Positions 1-4,940 are shown, counted from the stretch's first letter. The stretch: DNA of 6,670 nucleotides from Ruminococcus flavefaciens (GCA_902796705.1 CADBQF010000284.1:1-6670); one strand, 5' to 3'. Notes: generated by a model from the letters alone, not told the origin. Program-made: numbers and translations.

Positions 1-108
1 ACAGACGAGGATCACATCAAGAAGATGAACCTCCTTCTCGAACATCTTGAGGATAACGACGACGTACAGAACGTTTACCACAACTGGGAAATGCCTGAGG
101 AGGAATAA
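1..108 (+). CDS. YebC/PmpR family transcriptional regulator, C-terminal end (partial)
   Basis: Only the last 35 codons are present, open at the left edge and ending at TAA 106-108. The tail contains [20 protein letters not shown], which closely matches the conserved C-terminus of YebC/PmpR proteins (a helix, then 'LEDxDDVQxVYxN'). The family is about 240 residues long, so roughly 85% of the gene lies outside the window. YebC-type proteins are cytoplasmic; they are described as DNA-binding regulators, and some members as factors that relieve ribosome stalling. The stop codon is 2 bp before the next gene's TTG, and that gene's ribosome binding site lies within these last codons, so the two are very likely co-transcribed and perhaps translationally coupled. 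The family call is good; the exact role of this copy cannot be judged from the fragment. Confidence 0.85.
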   Translation, partial: TDEDHIKKMNLLLEHLEDNDDVQNVYHNWEMPEEE

Positions 109-110
109 TA

Positions 111-611
111 TTGTCTGTCGGGTTCCGTATAGCTTCTTCCGATGAAATGCTCCGGGAGACAGCAGCACTTGCCTGCGAGATATGGCACGAGTGCTTTACA
201 GACATCATCTCTGAGGGACAGATAGACTATATGGTAGAGAAGTTCCAGTCGTATGAAGCTATGAAAGGACAGATCTCATCGCAGGGATATGTTTATCATG
301 ATGTGTTCTGTGACGGAAAGCTCTGCGGATATTTCGCAGTCAAAGCTGAAAGTGATGACAGGTTTTTCCTGAGCAAGCTCTACCTCCATAAGGACAGCCG
401 TGGAAAAGGCATAGCTTCACAGATGCTTGCAAAAGTATTCACCGAAGCACGCAATGCCGGCAAGAAAAAGGTCTATCTTACTGTGAACAAGCATAACGAT
501 CATGCTATTGAAGTTTACAGGAAGACCGGCTTCGTTACAGCCGATGCTGTCGTGACCGATATCGGCGGCGGCTATGTTATGGACGACTATATAATGGAAT
601 ATAATTTGTAA
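111..611 (+). CDS. GNAT family N-acetyltransferase
   Basis: A 166-residue cytoplasmic protein with a GNAT fold, predicted to move an acetyl group from acetyl-CoA to an amine; the substrate cannot be read from sequence. Motif A, the pyrophosphate-binding loop, is SRGKGIAS at residues 96-103 (the R/Q-x-x-G-x-G/A pattern), preceded by the beta-4 strand FFLSKLYLH (86-93). Motif B is seen in KVYLTVNKHNDHAIEVYRKT (120-139), followed by GF, the usual N-x-x-A-x-x-x-Y-x-K-x-G-F pattern. The length is typical of single-domain GNATs. The start is TTG, chosen because AGGAGG (98-103) lies 7 bp upstream and because the first Met (residue 13) would remove the first strand. The gene follows the YebC gene by 2 bp and is followed by a hairpin with a T-run. 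Confidence 0.88.
   Translation: MSVGFRIASSDEMLRETAALACEIWHECFTDIISEGQIDYMVEKFQSYEAMKGQISSQGYVYHDVFCDGKLCGYFAVKAESDDRFFLSKLYLHKDSRGKGIASQMLAKVFTEARNAGKKKVYLTVNKHNDHAIEVYRKTGFVTADAVVTDIGGGYVMDDYIMEYNL
590..605 (+). promoter_or_regulatory. Two TATAAT hexamers, possible -10 for mntP
   Basis: Two perfect TATAAT hexamers lie 10 bp apart (590-595 and 600-605) in the last codons of the acetyltransferase gene. The second has TTATGG (577-582) at 17-bp spacing, which is a poor -35. If used, transcription would begin near position 612, just before the hairpin at 621-651, giving mntP a leader of about 46 nt. The codons read DDYIMEYNL, so the AT-rich hexamers may be chance. Weak call. Confidence 0.25.
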
Positions 612-620
612 TAATCATGA

Positions 621-657
621 CCTCTCCGGAATATTGTAGTATCCGGAGGGGTTTTTT
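621..657 (+). terminator. Terminator-like hairpin that contains the mntP ribosome binding site
   Basis: The inverted repeat 621-630 (CCTCTCCGGA) with 642-651 (TCCGGAGGGG) gives 10 base pairs, one of them T-G, around an 11-nt loop. It is followed by six T residues (652-657), the form of an intrinsic terminator for the upstream operon. The 3' arm includes GGAGGGG (645-651), the only ribosome binding site for the ATG at 658. The same structure could therefore end upstream transcription and hide the mntP start site. Confidence 0.75.
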
Positions 658-1215
658 ATGTGTTTTACTGAAATAATACTGATAGCCGCCGGACTTGCAG
701 CAGACGCATTTTCTGTATCGGTATGCGAGGGACTGGCGATGAAGCGTTTCGGGAGCCTGAGAGCAGCTTGCATAGCATTGGTATGCGGTACTTTTCAGGC
801 GGTGATGCTGCTTGCCGGATATCTTTGCGGAAGCTATTTTGCCGGCGTAACGGGAACTGCCGGCGATCATCTTGCAGCCGGGCTTCTCTTTGTGACGGGC
901 GGAAAAATGATCTACAGCTCTGTAAAAGAAAAAGACGGGATACAGTACGAAAAGAGTTCTCCGCCGATAAGGATATTATTTCTGGCAGCGGCAACAAGCA
1001 TAGATGCCCTTGCATTCGGGGCGGTGTTTTCAGCACAGAAGCAGGACGTTTTCCTTACAGCCGCAGTTACCGGGATAATTACATTCCTGATGTGCCTTGC
1101 AGGAGTCGGCATCGGCTTTTTCACAGGAAAGAATACCGGAAAACAGGCAGGAACGATCGGCGGCATTATCCTTATACTTATCGGGGCAAAGATACTTGCA
1201 GGCAATATATTATAA
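658..1215 (+). CDS. mntP: MntP-type manganese efflux pump
   Basis: A 185-residue integral membrane protein of the MntP (formerly DUF204/YebN) family, which exports Mn(II) across the cytoplasmic membrane. About six hydrophobic segments are visible, near residues 4-22, 36-60, 68-88, 105-123, 132-155 and 164-183. The two-fold internal repeat is clear: AADAFSVS (14-21) and TSIDALAFGA (113-122) each carry the conserved acidic residue, D16 and D116, which match aspartates important for transport in E. coli MntP. GGKMIYSS (81-88) matches the family's GG-R/K-MI motif. Length and the position of D16 fit the family exactly, which supports the ATG at 658; an in-frame TAG at 637-639 rules out a longer start. 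The ribosome binding site lies inside a terminator-like hairpin, which suggests regulated expression. No GC-rich terminator follows; 1214-1230 is only an A/T tract. Transport specificity is inferred from the family. Confidence 0.9.
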   Translation: MCFTEIILIAAGLAADAFSVSVCEGLAMKRFGSLRAACIALVCGTFQAVMLLAGYLCGSYFAGVTGTAGDHLAAGLLFVTGGKMIYSSVKEKDGIQYEKSSPPIRILFLAAATSIDALAFGAVFSAQKQDVFLTAAVTGIITFLMCLAGVGIGFFTGKNTGKQAGTIGGIILILIGAKILAGNIL

Positions 1216-1261
1216 AAATTTTTTAAAAATAGTTGAAATCTCCTGTATTCTGTGTTATAAT
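1214..1261 (+). promoter_or_regulatory. Near-consensus sigma-A promoter with UP-like A/T tract
   Basis: The -35 is TTGAAA (1233-1238) and the -10 is TATAAT (1256-1261) with 17-bp spacing, plus an extended -10 TGT (1253-1255). An A/T tract at 1214-1230 (A5 T6 A5) sits just upstream of the -35, where an UP element would lie. Predicted start near 1268 gives a leader of about 22 nt to the ATG at 1290. By sequence this is the best promoter in the window. Confidence 0.8.
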
Positions 1262-1289
1262 GTAAAAAAATATGGGAGGAGAGGTCAGC

Positions 1290-2894
1290 ATGAAATTATT
1301 GATCTCAGCAATGATATCTGCTGTATGTGTGCTTAATTCAGCAGCCGGAAGCGAAAAACCGAAAGAAGAACTCCCACGGTGGGAGCGATTCCTGAAGTAC
1401 GATCTCTGCATCGAAGACTACGATTCACGACCTCTTGAGGAACGTCAGATGATACGCTATGCCTACACGACGGAACAGGCATTCAACGATGATATCGTTA
1501 TGGAGCGTTCGAGACGCATCGCAGCAGGAGATGACGTGGGCGAGAGGATAACTCTCGAACAGCTCGAAAATGCCTATGGTATCTGGGACAGCCATTCCCG
1601 TTACAACGTGAGCAGCGGCTGGCATTTCTACATAGATGCAGTCCCGGACGTTATCTACCTTAAATATGAATGGGAAAACGACTACCATGCAACGTTTAAA
1701 CAGGAATACTGGCTCGACGATGACCGCAGCAGATATGTTGTTTTCCGTGAGAAGACTTCGGCAGATTCAAAGGCTCGTTTTGAGGTCTACAATTCGGAAG
1801 ATGAGCTGATAAAAACTATTCCTGTGGCGTATGACTGCCCTATGAAGGATTTCCGTGGAGAAGCTAAAGAAATGGAAGCATACGGCTTTATCGAAAAAAA
1901 CGGTGCCTACTATTACACAAAGCCTGACGGAACGGCAGTTTTTGCGTGGAGCGGCTATACTAAGGGAAACAGCAGTGAAAAGATAACAGAGCCGTTCGTC
2001 GTTGAGAGCGAGATCAACGGCTGCCCTGTAACTGCGATAGAACACGCAGCATTCGCAGCATCGCCGTTTACCGAGATCGTTCTTCCGGATTCCATTGAAG
2101 TGATCGATGCTCTTGCTTTTACTGACTGTCAGTATCTCGAAAAGATAAATTTTCCTGAAAAGCTTGAATATATCGGACGGCTCGCATTTTATGCCTGCAA
2201 TTCAATGACGGAAGTGAATATTGACTGTCCGGAACTTGTGCTGTCGAGAGATTGCTTTACAGAAAGTAAGGGACTTGTCTCTGCAAATATCAACGCAAAA
2301 GAGATAGGGGAGAGAGCTTTCTCTTCCTGCAAGAGTCTTAACAGCATCACACTCGGAGAAGATGTAAAGAAGATCGACTGTCAGGCTTTCTGGGACGATA
2401 CCAGCGTACCCGAAATAACTATCCCCGGCAGCGTAAAAGCTATCGGGCAGAATGCTTTCGGCGGTATCAAATCAGTGAAACTGTCTGTTTATCCAAAAAT
2501 ACTCGGAGCGTATCCGCTCAAGTCTCCGGAGGAATTCTTATCAGGTCTTCAGCCTCCGCCGCCGGTAAGGCCTCTCAAAGATGATCCTCAGTGTGTATTT
2601 GATGAAGACTGCACTGTCTACGGCTACGCAGGCACAAGCGACGAAAAATACGCTGATGAATGGGAGCTTAACTTTGTTCCGCTCGATTACGTGAAAGGCG
2701 ATGTGAATTTCGACGGAGAGTTCAATGTCGCTGATGTCGTTACGGTCAACAGCTTCATGCACGGCAGCAAAGATCAGGATATAGTTTACTGGAAAGCCGC
2801 TGATGTGTGCGAAGATGATGTTATCGATATCTTTGACTTGTTGAAGCTGAAAGAAGATCTCGTTAGATCTAATGAAAAGCCGGTAACAAACTGA
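1290..2894 (+). CDS. Secreted BspA-type leucine-rich-repeat protein with C-terminal dockerin
   Basis: A 534-residue exported protein. Residues 1-20 form a signal peptide (MKLL, a hydrophobic core, cleavage probably after AAG). Residues 25-230 are a charged, aromatic-rich region I do not recognise. Residues 235-400 are about six BspA-type (LRR_5) repeats of the form 'I..xAFxxCxxLxxIxxPxxVxxI', for example at 246-270, 271-293 and 337-360. Residues 441-464 (CTVYGYAGTS followed by AxxW..NFVPL) are the typical closing motif of such arrays, set off by a proline stretch (422-425). Residues 470-525 are a type I dockerin. Its first calcium loop is canonical (D471, N473, D475, N479, D482); the second is degenerate (C507 at position 3, D510 replacing Gly). 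It likely attaches to a cohesin on a scaffold or the cell surface and mediates binding; no catalytic motif is seen. The start is ATG 1290, with GGAGGAGAGG just upstream (1275-1284); the ATG at 1272 overlaps that site and lacks its own. Confidence 0.87.
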   Translation: MKLLISAMISAVCVLNSAAGSEKPKEELPRWERFLKYDLCIEDYDSRPLEERQMIRYAYTTEQAFNDDIVMERSRRIAAGDDVGERITLEQLENAYGIWDSHSRYNVSSGWHFYIDAVPDVIYLKYEWENDYHATFKQEYWLDDDRSRYVVFREKTSADSKARFEVYNSEDELIKTIPVAYDCPMKDFRGEAKEMEAYGFIEKNGAYYYTKPDGTAVFAWSGYTKGNSSEKITEPFVVESEINGCPVTAIEHAAFAASPFTEIVLPDSIEVIDALAFTDCQYLEKINFPEKLEYIGRLAFYACNSMTEVNIDCPELVLSRDCFTESKGLVSANINAKEIGERAFSSCKSLNSITLGEDVKKIDCQAFWDDTSVPEITIPGSVKAIGQNAFGGIKSVKLSVYPKILGAYPLKSPEEFLSGLQPPPPVRPLKDDPQCVFDEDCTVYGYAGTSDEKYADEWELNFVPLDYVKGDVNFDGEFNVADVVTVNSFMHGSKDQDIVYWKAADVCEDDVIDIFDLLKLKEDLVRSNEKPVTN

Positions 2895-2913
2895 TACATC
2901 TGTTATATGACAC

Positions 2914-2965
2914 AAAAACCGGTACAGTTCGGGTTTCTTAGACCTGAGCTGTACCGGTGATTTTT
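2914..2965. terminator. Bidirectional intrinsic terminator between convergent genes
   Basis: A perfect 10-bp stem (2918-2927 with 2949-2958, ACCGGTACAG/CTGTACCGGT) extends inward through 7 more pairs (2928-2934 with 2942-2948, two of them G-T) to a 7-nt loop. On the + strand it is followed by GA and TTTTT (2961-2965). On the - strand it is followed by the T-run complementary to AAAAA at 2914-2918. It lies 23 bp after the LRR-dockerin stop and 12 bp beyond the end of the opposing gene, so it should terminate both. Confidence 0.92.
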
Positions 2966-2970
2966 ATATC

Positions 2971-4299
2971 TTATTTCTGTTTCGACTGAAGGAATTCTGA
3001 TGTAGTGGGCAGATCAGAAGAGGTGATCGTCTTTGCTTCGAGCATCTGGATAGCAAGAGCATCAAGAGGAGTTACACCGTCCGGATTGCCGACGCAGTCA
3101 GCATTTATAAGACCTGACGGGCTGATCGGATATTTTTCCGGATTAGCAAGATACTGCATTATAAGAACAGCATCGGAGATATCAGTCACTCCGTCATCGT
3201 TGGAATCGCCGTAAACACTTGCTAAAGGCGGATCAACGACTATTTCGTCTTCCCATACAGCGGTGAGCATTATGCCCATTCCGGGTAAAGCACCTGGTAT
3301 CTTGAAAGGAGTGCCTACAGGATAGAATTTATCATTGTACTTCCAGCCTGTGAGAACTTTGCCCTCCTGTGTAACGGTAGCTTCGGGTGTTGTTATCTCT
3401 GTATCGGTCTTGCCCTGTATCTTGATATTGTCAGCCGACTTTGAAGTCTGCTTGAATACAACTGTGTAATTCTTGGGTTCCCATACAGCAGTAAGAGTTA
3501 CGTCCTGGGTAGGAACGATGAAAGGAGCAAGAGTTGCATACACCTTGTCATCATAGTCGCAGTGCCAGCCGATGAGGTTGAAGCCTGTTCTTGTGAATCT
3601 GTCAGAACCGGCGAGCGATGTCTGGAGAGTCTCGGCGTACTGTACTGTATTTCCGGTAAGGCCGACGATACGGTCAACATCACCGGGGGTGTAGTTGAGA
3701 TTCCTTCTCACGAGCCATACAGGTTTAAGGACTGTATCTTCGCCGGGCATGATGAATTTTTCACCGCCTCTGAAAGTAAAACCTTTGAAATCCCAGCCGT
3801 AGTGAGCATAGCCGTCTCTCTGGAACTGGTCGTAAGCAGCTTTGACGATAGCACCTTCCTGATATTTCTTAGCAGGGAGAAGCTCTGTAAGATCGAGAAG
3901 CTCTCCGTCAAGTTCAACTTCATACGAAAGAACGAGCATTTTGCTTGCTTTCTTTGTCTTCCATACCGGGTGGAGAGTAACGCTCTCGTTCTCCGGCGGA
4001 TAGAAAACATCTCCTGCCTCATAGCCGTGGATATCGTCATAAGTCCAGCCTGTGAAGTAGAAGCCTTCCTTTTCCGGGATATCTTCCGGGATAAAGATAG
4101 CCTGATTAACGGGAACTTCTGAATCAGCGAAAACAGAAGCATCTTCAACGACGATACCTTCCTCGGATAAGTCAAATGAAACGATGATCTTTTCAGCGTC
4201 GGCAGCATCAGCCTCAATATATATATAAGAGACCGAAGAGCCGGCGGTTATCACTGCTGCAAGAGCGGCAGCGGCAAACTTTGATAATAATTTTTCCAT
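2971..4299 (-). CDS. Secreted InlB-repeat (Listeria-Bacteroides repeat) protein with C-terminal dockerin
   Basis: A 442-residue exported protein. Residues 1-32 form a signal peptide (MEKLLSK, an Ala-rich core, cleavage probably after ADA). Four repeats of about 76-82 residues follow, each with a 'GxxFxGW' centre and a closing 'VTLxxVW': LHPVW (109-113), LKPVW (191-195), LTAVW (269-273) and LTAVW (345-349). These are Listeria-Bacteroides repeats (InlB B-repeat, Flg_new), small beta-rich modules of cell-surface proteins. Residues 364-422 are a type I dockerin: the first loop is canonical (D365, N367, D369, D373, D376); the second has the variant DGVTPLDALAIQ (407-418) common in Ruminococcus dockerins. 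No enzyme domain is present, so a binding, spacer or adhesion role on a cohesin scaffold is inferred. The start at 4299 has GGGAGG (4304-4309 on the opposite strand) 4 bp upstream; the longer reading from 4323 has no such site. It lies 44 bp after the DUF4250 gene with no terminator between. Confidence 0.87.
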   Translation of the reverse strand: MEKLLSKFAAAALAAVITAGSSVSYIYIEADAADAEKIIVSFDLSEEGIVVEDASVFADSEVPVNQAIFIPEDIPEKEGFYFTGWTYDDIHGYEAGDVFYPPENESVTLHPVWKTKKASKMLVLSYEVELDGELLDLTELLPAKKYQEGAIVKAAYDQFQRDGYAHYGWDFKGFTFRGGEKFIMPGEDTVLKPVWLVRRNLNYTPGDVDRIVGLTGNTVQYAETLQTSLAGSDRFTRTGFNLIGWHCDYDDKVYATLAPFIVPTQDVTLTAVWEPKNYTVVFKQTSKSADNIKIQGKTDTEITTPEATVTQEGKVLTGWKYNDKFYPVGTPFKIPGALPGMGIMLTAVWEDEIVVDPPLASVYGDSNDDGVTDISDAVLIMQYLANPEKYPISPSGLINADCVGNPDGVTPLDALAIQMLEAKTITSSDLPTTSEFLQSKQK

Positions 4300-4343
4300 A
4301 TTTCCTCCCATTCCGGATATCACACCGGTGTCTGTGCATCAGC

Positions 4344-4520
4344 TCAGACGAATCTGTTTTTTTCTTTGTCGTAGGCATAACCGAGCGATGAGAGTTTTGT
4401 TTCTATAGTATCACGGGAAACGCACATACTTGCACAAAGCTCGTCAAGGTCGGGGTAATCGTCCCTCAGTTTTGTATTTATATAACTGAGGAGGATCGCC
4501 GGATCGTTAGGCAGAGTCAT
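4344..4520 (-). CDS. DUF4250 family small protein
   Basis: A 58-residue protein (MTLPNDPAILLSYINTKLRD at the start, SSLGYAYDKEKNRFV at the end). It matches the DUF4250 pattern as I remember it: an N-terminal 'LPxDPxxLLSxxNxxLRDxYxxLDELC', then a short helix-turn-helix-like part (residues 25-46) and a closing 'LxxxGYxYDxExNxF'. The family is found in Clostridia and some other anaerobes, has no established function and is always about this short, so the gene is complete. The ribosome binding site AAAGGAGG (4527-4534, opposite strand) is 6 bp from the ATG and near perfect. A TTGACA-17-TATATT promoter lies about 85-110 bp upstream. The dockerin gene follows after 44 bp, suggesting one transcript. 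The helix-turn-helix resemblance is an impression, not a demonstrated domain. Cytoplasmic; no signal peptide or membrane segment. Confidence 0.85.
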   Translation of the reverse strand: MTLPNDPAILLSYINTKLRDDYPDLDELCASMCVSRDTIETKLSSLGYAYDKEKNRFV

Positions 4521-4554
4521 GTCAGACCTCCTTTGGGGTTAGTGCATTTTGTCG

Positions 4555-4582
4555 TCCGGTATACAGTGCAGGAGATACCGGA
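4555..4582 (-). promoter_or_regulatory. Inverted repeat in the DUF4250 leader
   Basis: TCCGGTAT (4555-4562) and ATACCGGA (4575-4582) are perfect 8-bp inverted repeats around a 12-nt loop. They lie in the predicted untranslated leader of the leftward transcript, about 35-60 nt upstream of the ATG. No T-run follows, so it is not a terminator. On the leftward RNA the loop carries CUCCU, complementary to the AGGAG of the DUF4250 ribosome binding site. Confidence 0.5.
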
Positions 4583-4604
4583 AAAGTGATCATGTTACAA
4601 ATTA

Positions 4605-4633
4605 AATATACAATATGCAGACAAATTTGTCAA
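4605..4633 (-). promoter_or_regulatory. Promoter for the DUF4250-dockerin transcript
   Basis: Reading leftward, the -35 is a perfect TTGACA (4633-4628) and the -10 is TATATT (4610-4605, five of six consensus bases) with 17-bp spacing. The predicted start is near 4598, giving a leader of about 78 nt to the ATG at 4520. Confidence 0.75.
4620..4631. promoter_or_regulatory. 12-bp palindrome overlapping the leftward -35
   Basis: GACAAATTTGTC is a perfect 12-bp palindrome. It overlaps four bases of the TTGACA -35 box (4628-4633) of the leftward promoter, a position where a bound dimeric protein would block RNA polymerase. The cognate regulator is unknown. Confidence 0.4.
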
Positions 4634-4773
4634 TAAAATACGCAGATATCATGAGGTGAATTTTTTGATAATTAGTTTAATATATTATAGTGAAAATCTT
4701 GCGTGTCGGAAATATCACGGAACATTTTAACAAATCAGCAGATATGACCGGAAATAACGCTATACTGGGATTT

Positions 4774-4802
4774 GTTAGCCGTGGTTAGCCTATAATTGTT
4801 AG
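4774..4802. repeat. Direct repeats of GTTAGCC / GTTAG upstream of hydC
   Basis: GTTAGCC occurs at 4774-4780 and 4784-4790, exactly 10 bp apart (one helical turn), and GTTAG recurs at 4798-4802. The first and last copies are both within TTGTTAG. The same core in reverse (GGCTAA) lies at 4863-4868, inside a palindrome next to the hydC promoter. This looks like a binding-site cluster, but no regulator can be named. Confidence 0.45.
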
Positions 4803-4857
4803 TCTTGTAAAACATATAATATGAAATTTGTATAAAAACCACAAAAAAACAGTGTCG

Positions 4858-4870
4858 ATTTAGGCTAAAT
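4858..4870. promoter_or_regulatory. 13-bp palindrome just upstream of the hydC -35
   Basis: ATTTAG-G-CTAAAT is a perfect 6-1-6 palindrome centred at 4864, about 48 bp upstream of the predicted transcription start, where activators or repressors often bind. It contains GGCTAA, the reverse complement of the TTAGCC core repeated at 4775-4790. Confidence 0.45.
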
Positions 4871-4876
4871 TAGAAA

Positions 4877-4905
4877 TAGAAATTTTTTTTGATATATGTT
4901 ATAAT
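4877..4905 (+). promoter_or_regulatory. Promoter for hydCB
   Basis: The -10 is a perfect TATAAT (4900-4905) with an extended -10 TGT (4897-4899). The -35 is TAGAAA (4877-4882, four of six consensus bases) at 17-bp spacing. The predicted start is near 4912, giving a leader of about 77 nt. The extended -10 compensates for the weaker -35. Confidence 0.72.
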
Positions 4906-4911
4906 ACATAA

Positions 4912-4940
4912 AGATATGTGTGACGCTATCACTTTTATCT
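4912..4940 (+). promoter_or_regulatory. 29-bp dyad at the hydC transcription start
   Basis: AGATA (4912-4916) pairs with TATCT (4936-4940), and GTGA (4920-4923) pairs with TCAC (4929-4932). A symmetric 3x3 internal loop separates the two stems and a 5-nt loop caps the structure. It begins at the predicted first transcribed base. It could be an operator next to the promoter or a 5'-end stem-loop on the mRNA. There is no T-run after it, so it is not a plain terminator. Confidence 0.4.

Noticed and set aside
612..657. A yybP-ykoY manganese riboswitch before mntP
   Set aside because: Only 46 bp are available and there is one simple hairpin; the conserved two-helix receptor with its metal-binding loops is absent.
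723..1226. Long open frames overlapping mntP in another + frame and on the - strand
   Set aside because: They overlap the well-supported MntP frame, have no ribosome binding site, and their translations are Arg/Ser/Cys-rich with no family features, as expected for shadow frames.
1216..1230. The A/T inverted repeat after mntP as a terminator
   Set aside because: The pairing is only A-T, so it would not form a stable RNA hairpin; it fits better as an UP-like tract for the next promoter.
1272..1274. ATG 1272 as start of the LRR-dockerin protein, and likewise position 4323 for the InlB-repeat protein
   Set aside because: Both would put extra residues before the signal peptide and lack a ribosome binding site; the first overlaps the site used by ATG 1290.
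1320..1331. A lipoprotein signal (ISAVC) in the LRR-dockerin protein
   Set aside because: The residue before Cys is Val, not Ala or Gly as lipoboxes need; an ordinary signal peptide fits better.
3562..4217. Open frames on both strands inside the InlB-repeat gene
   Set aside because: The annotated - strand frame has signal peptide, repeats and dockerin; the others show no motif and no start signals.
4322..4331. The palindrome ACACCGGTGT between the DUF4250 and dockerin genes as a terminator
   Set aside because: It is a 10-bp palindrome with no loop and no T-run in either direction; at most a weak site, probably chance.
4791..4820. Additional TATAAT hexamers at 4791-4796 and 4815-4820 as promoters for hydC
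   Set aside because: Neither has a recognisable -35 at 16-18 bp; such hexamers are expected by chance in this AT-rich stretch.
4772..4845. A Rex (redox repressor) site upstream of hydC, e.g. TTTGT...ACAAA at 4827-4845 or TTGTTAG at 4772
   Set aside because: Rex sites are TTGTTAANNNNTTAACAA-like with matched inner bases; here only the outer bases match and the spacing is off.
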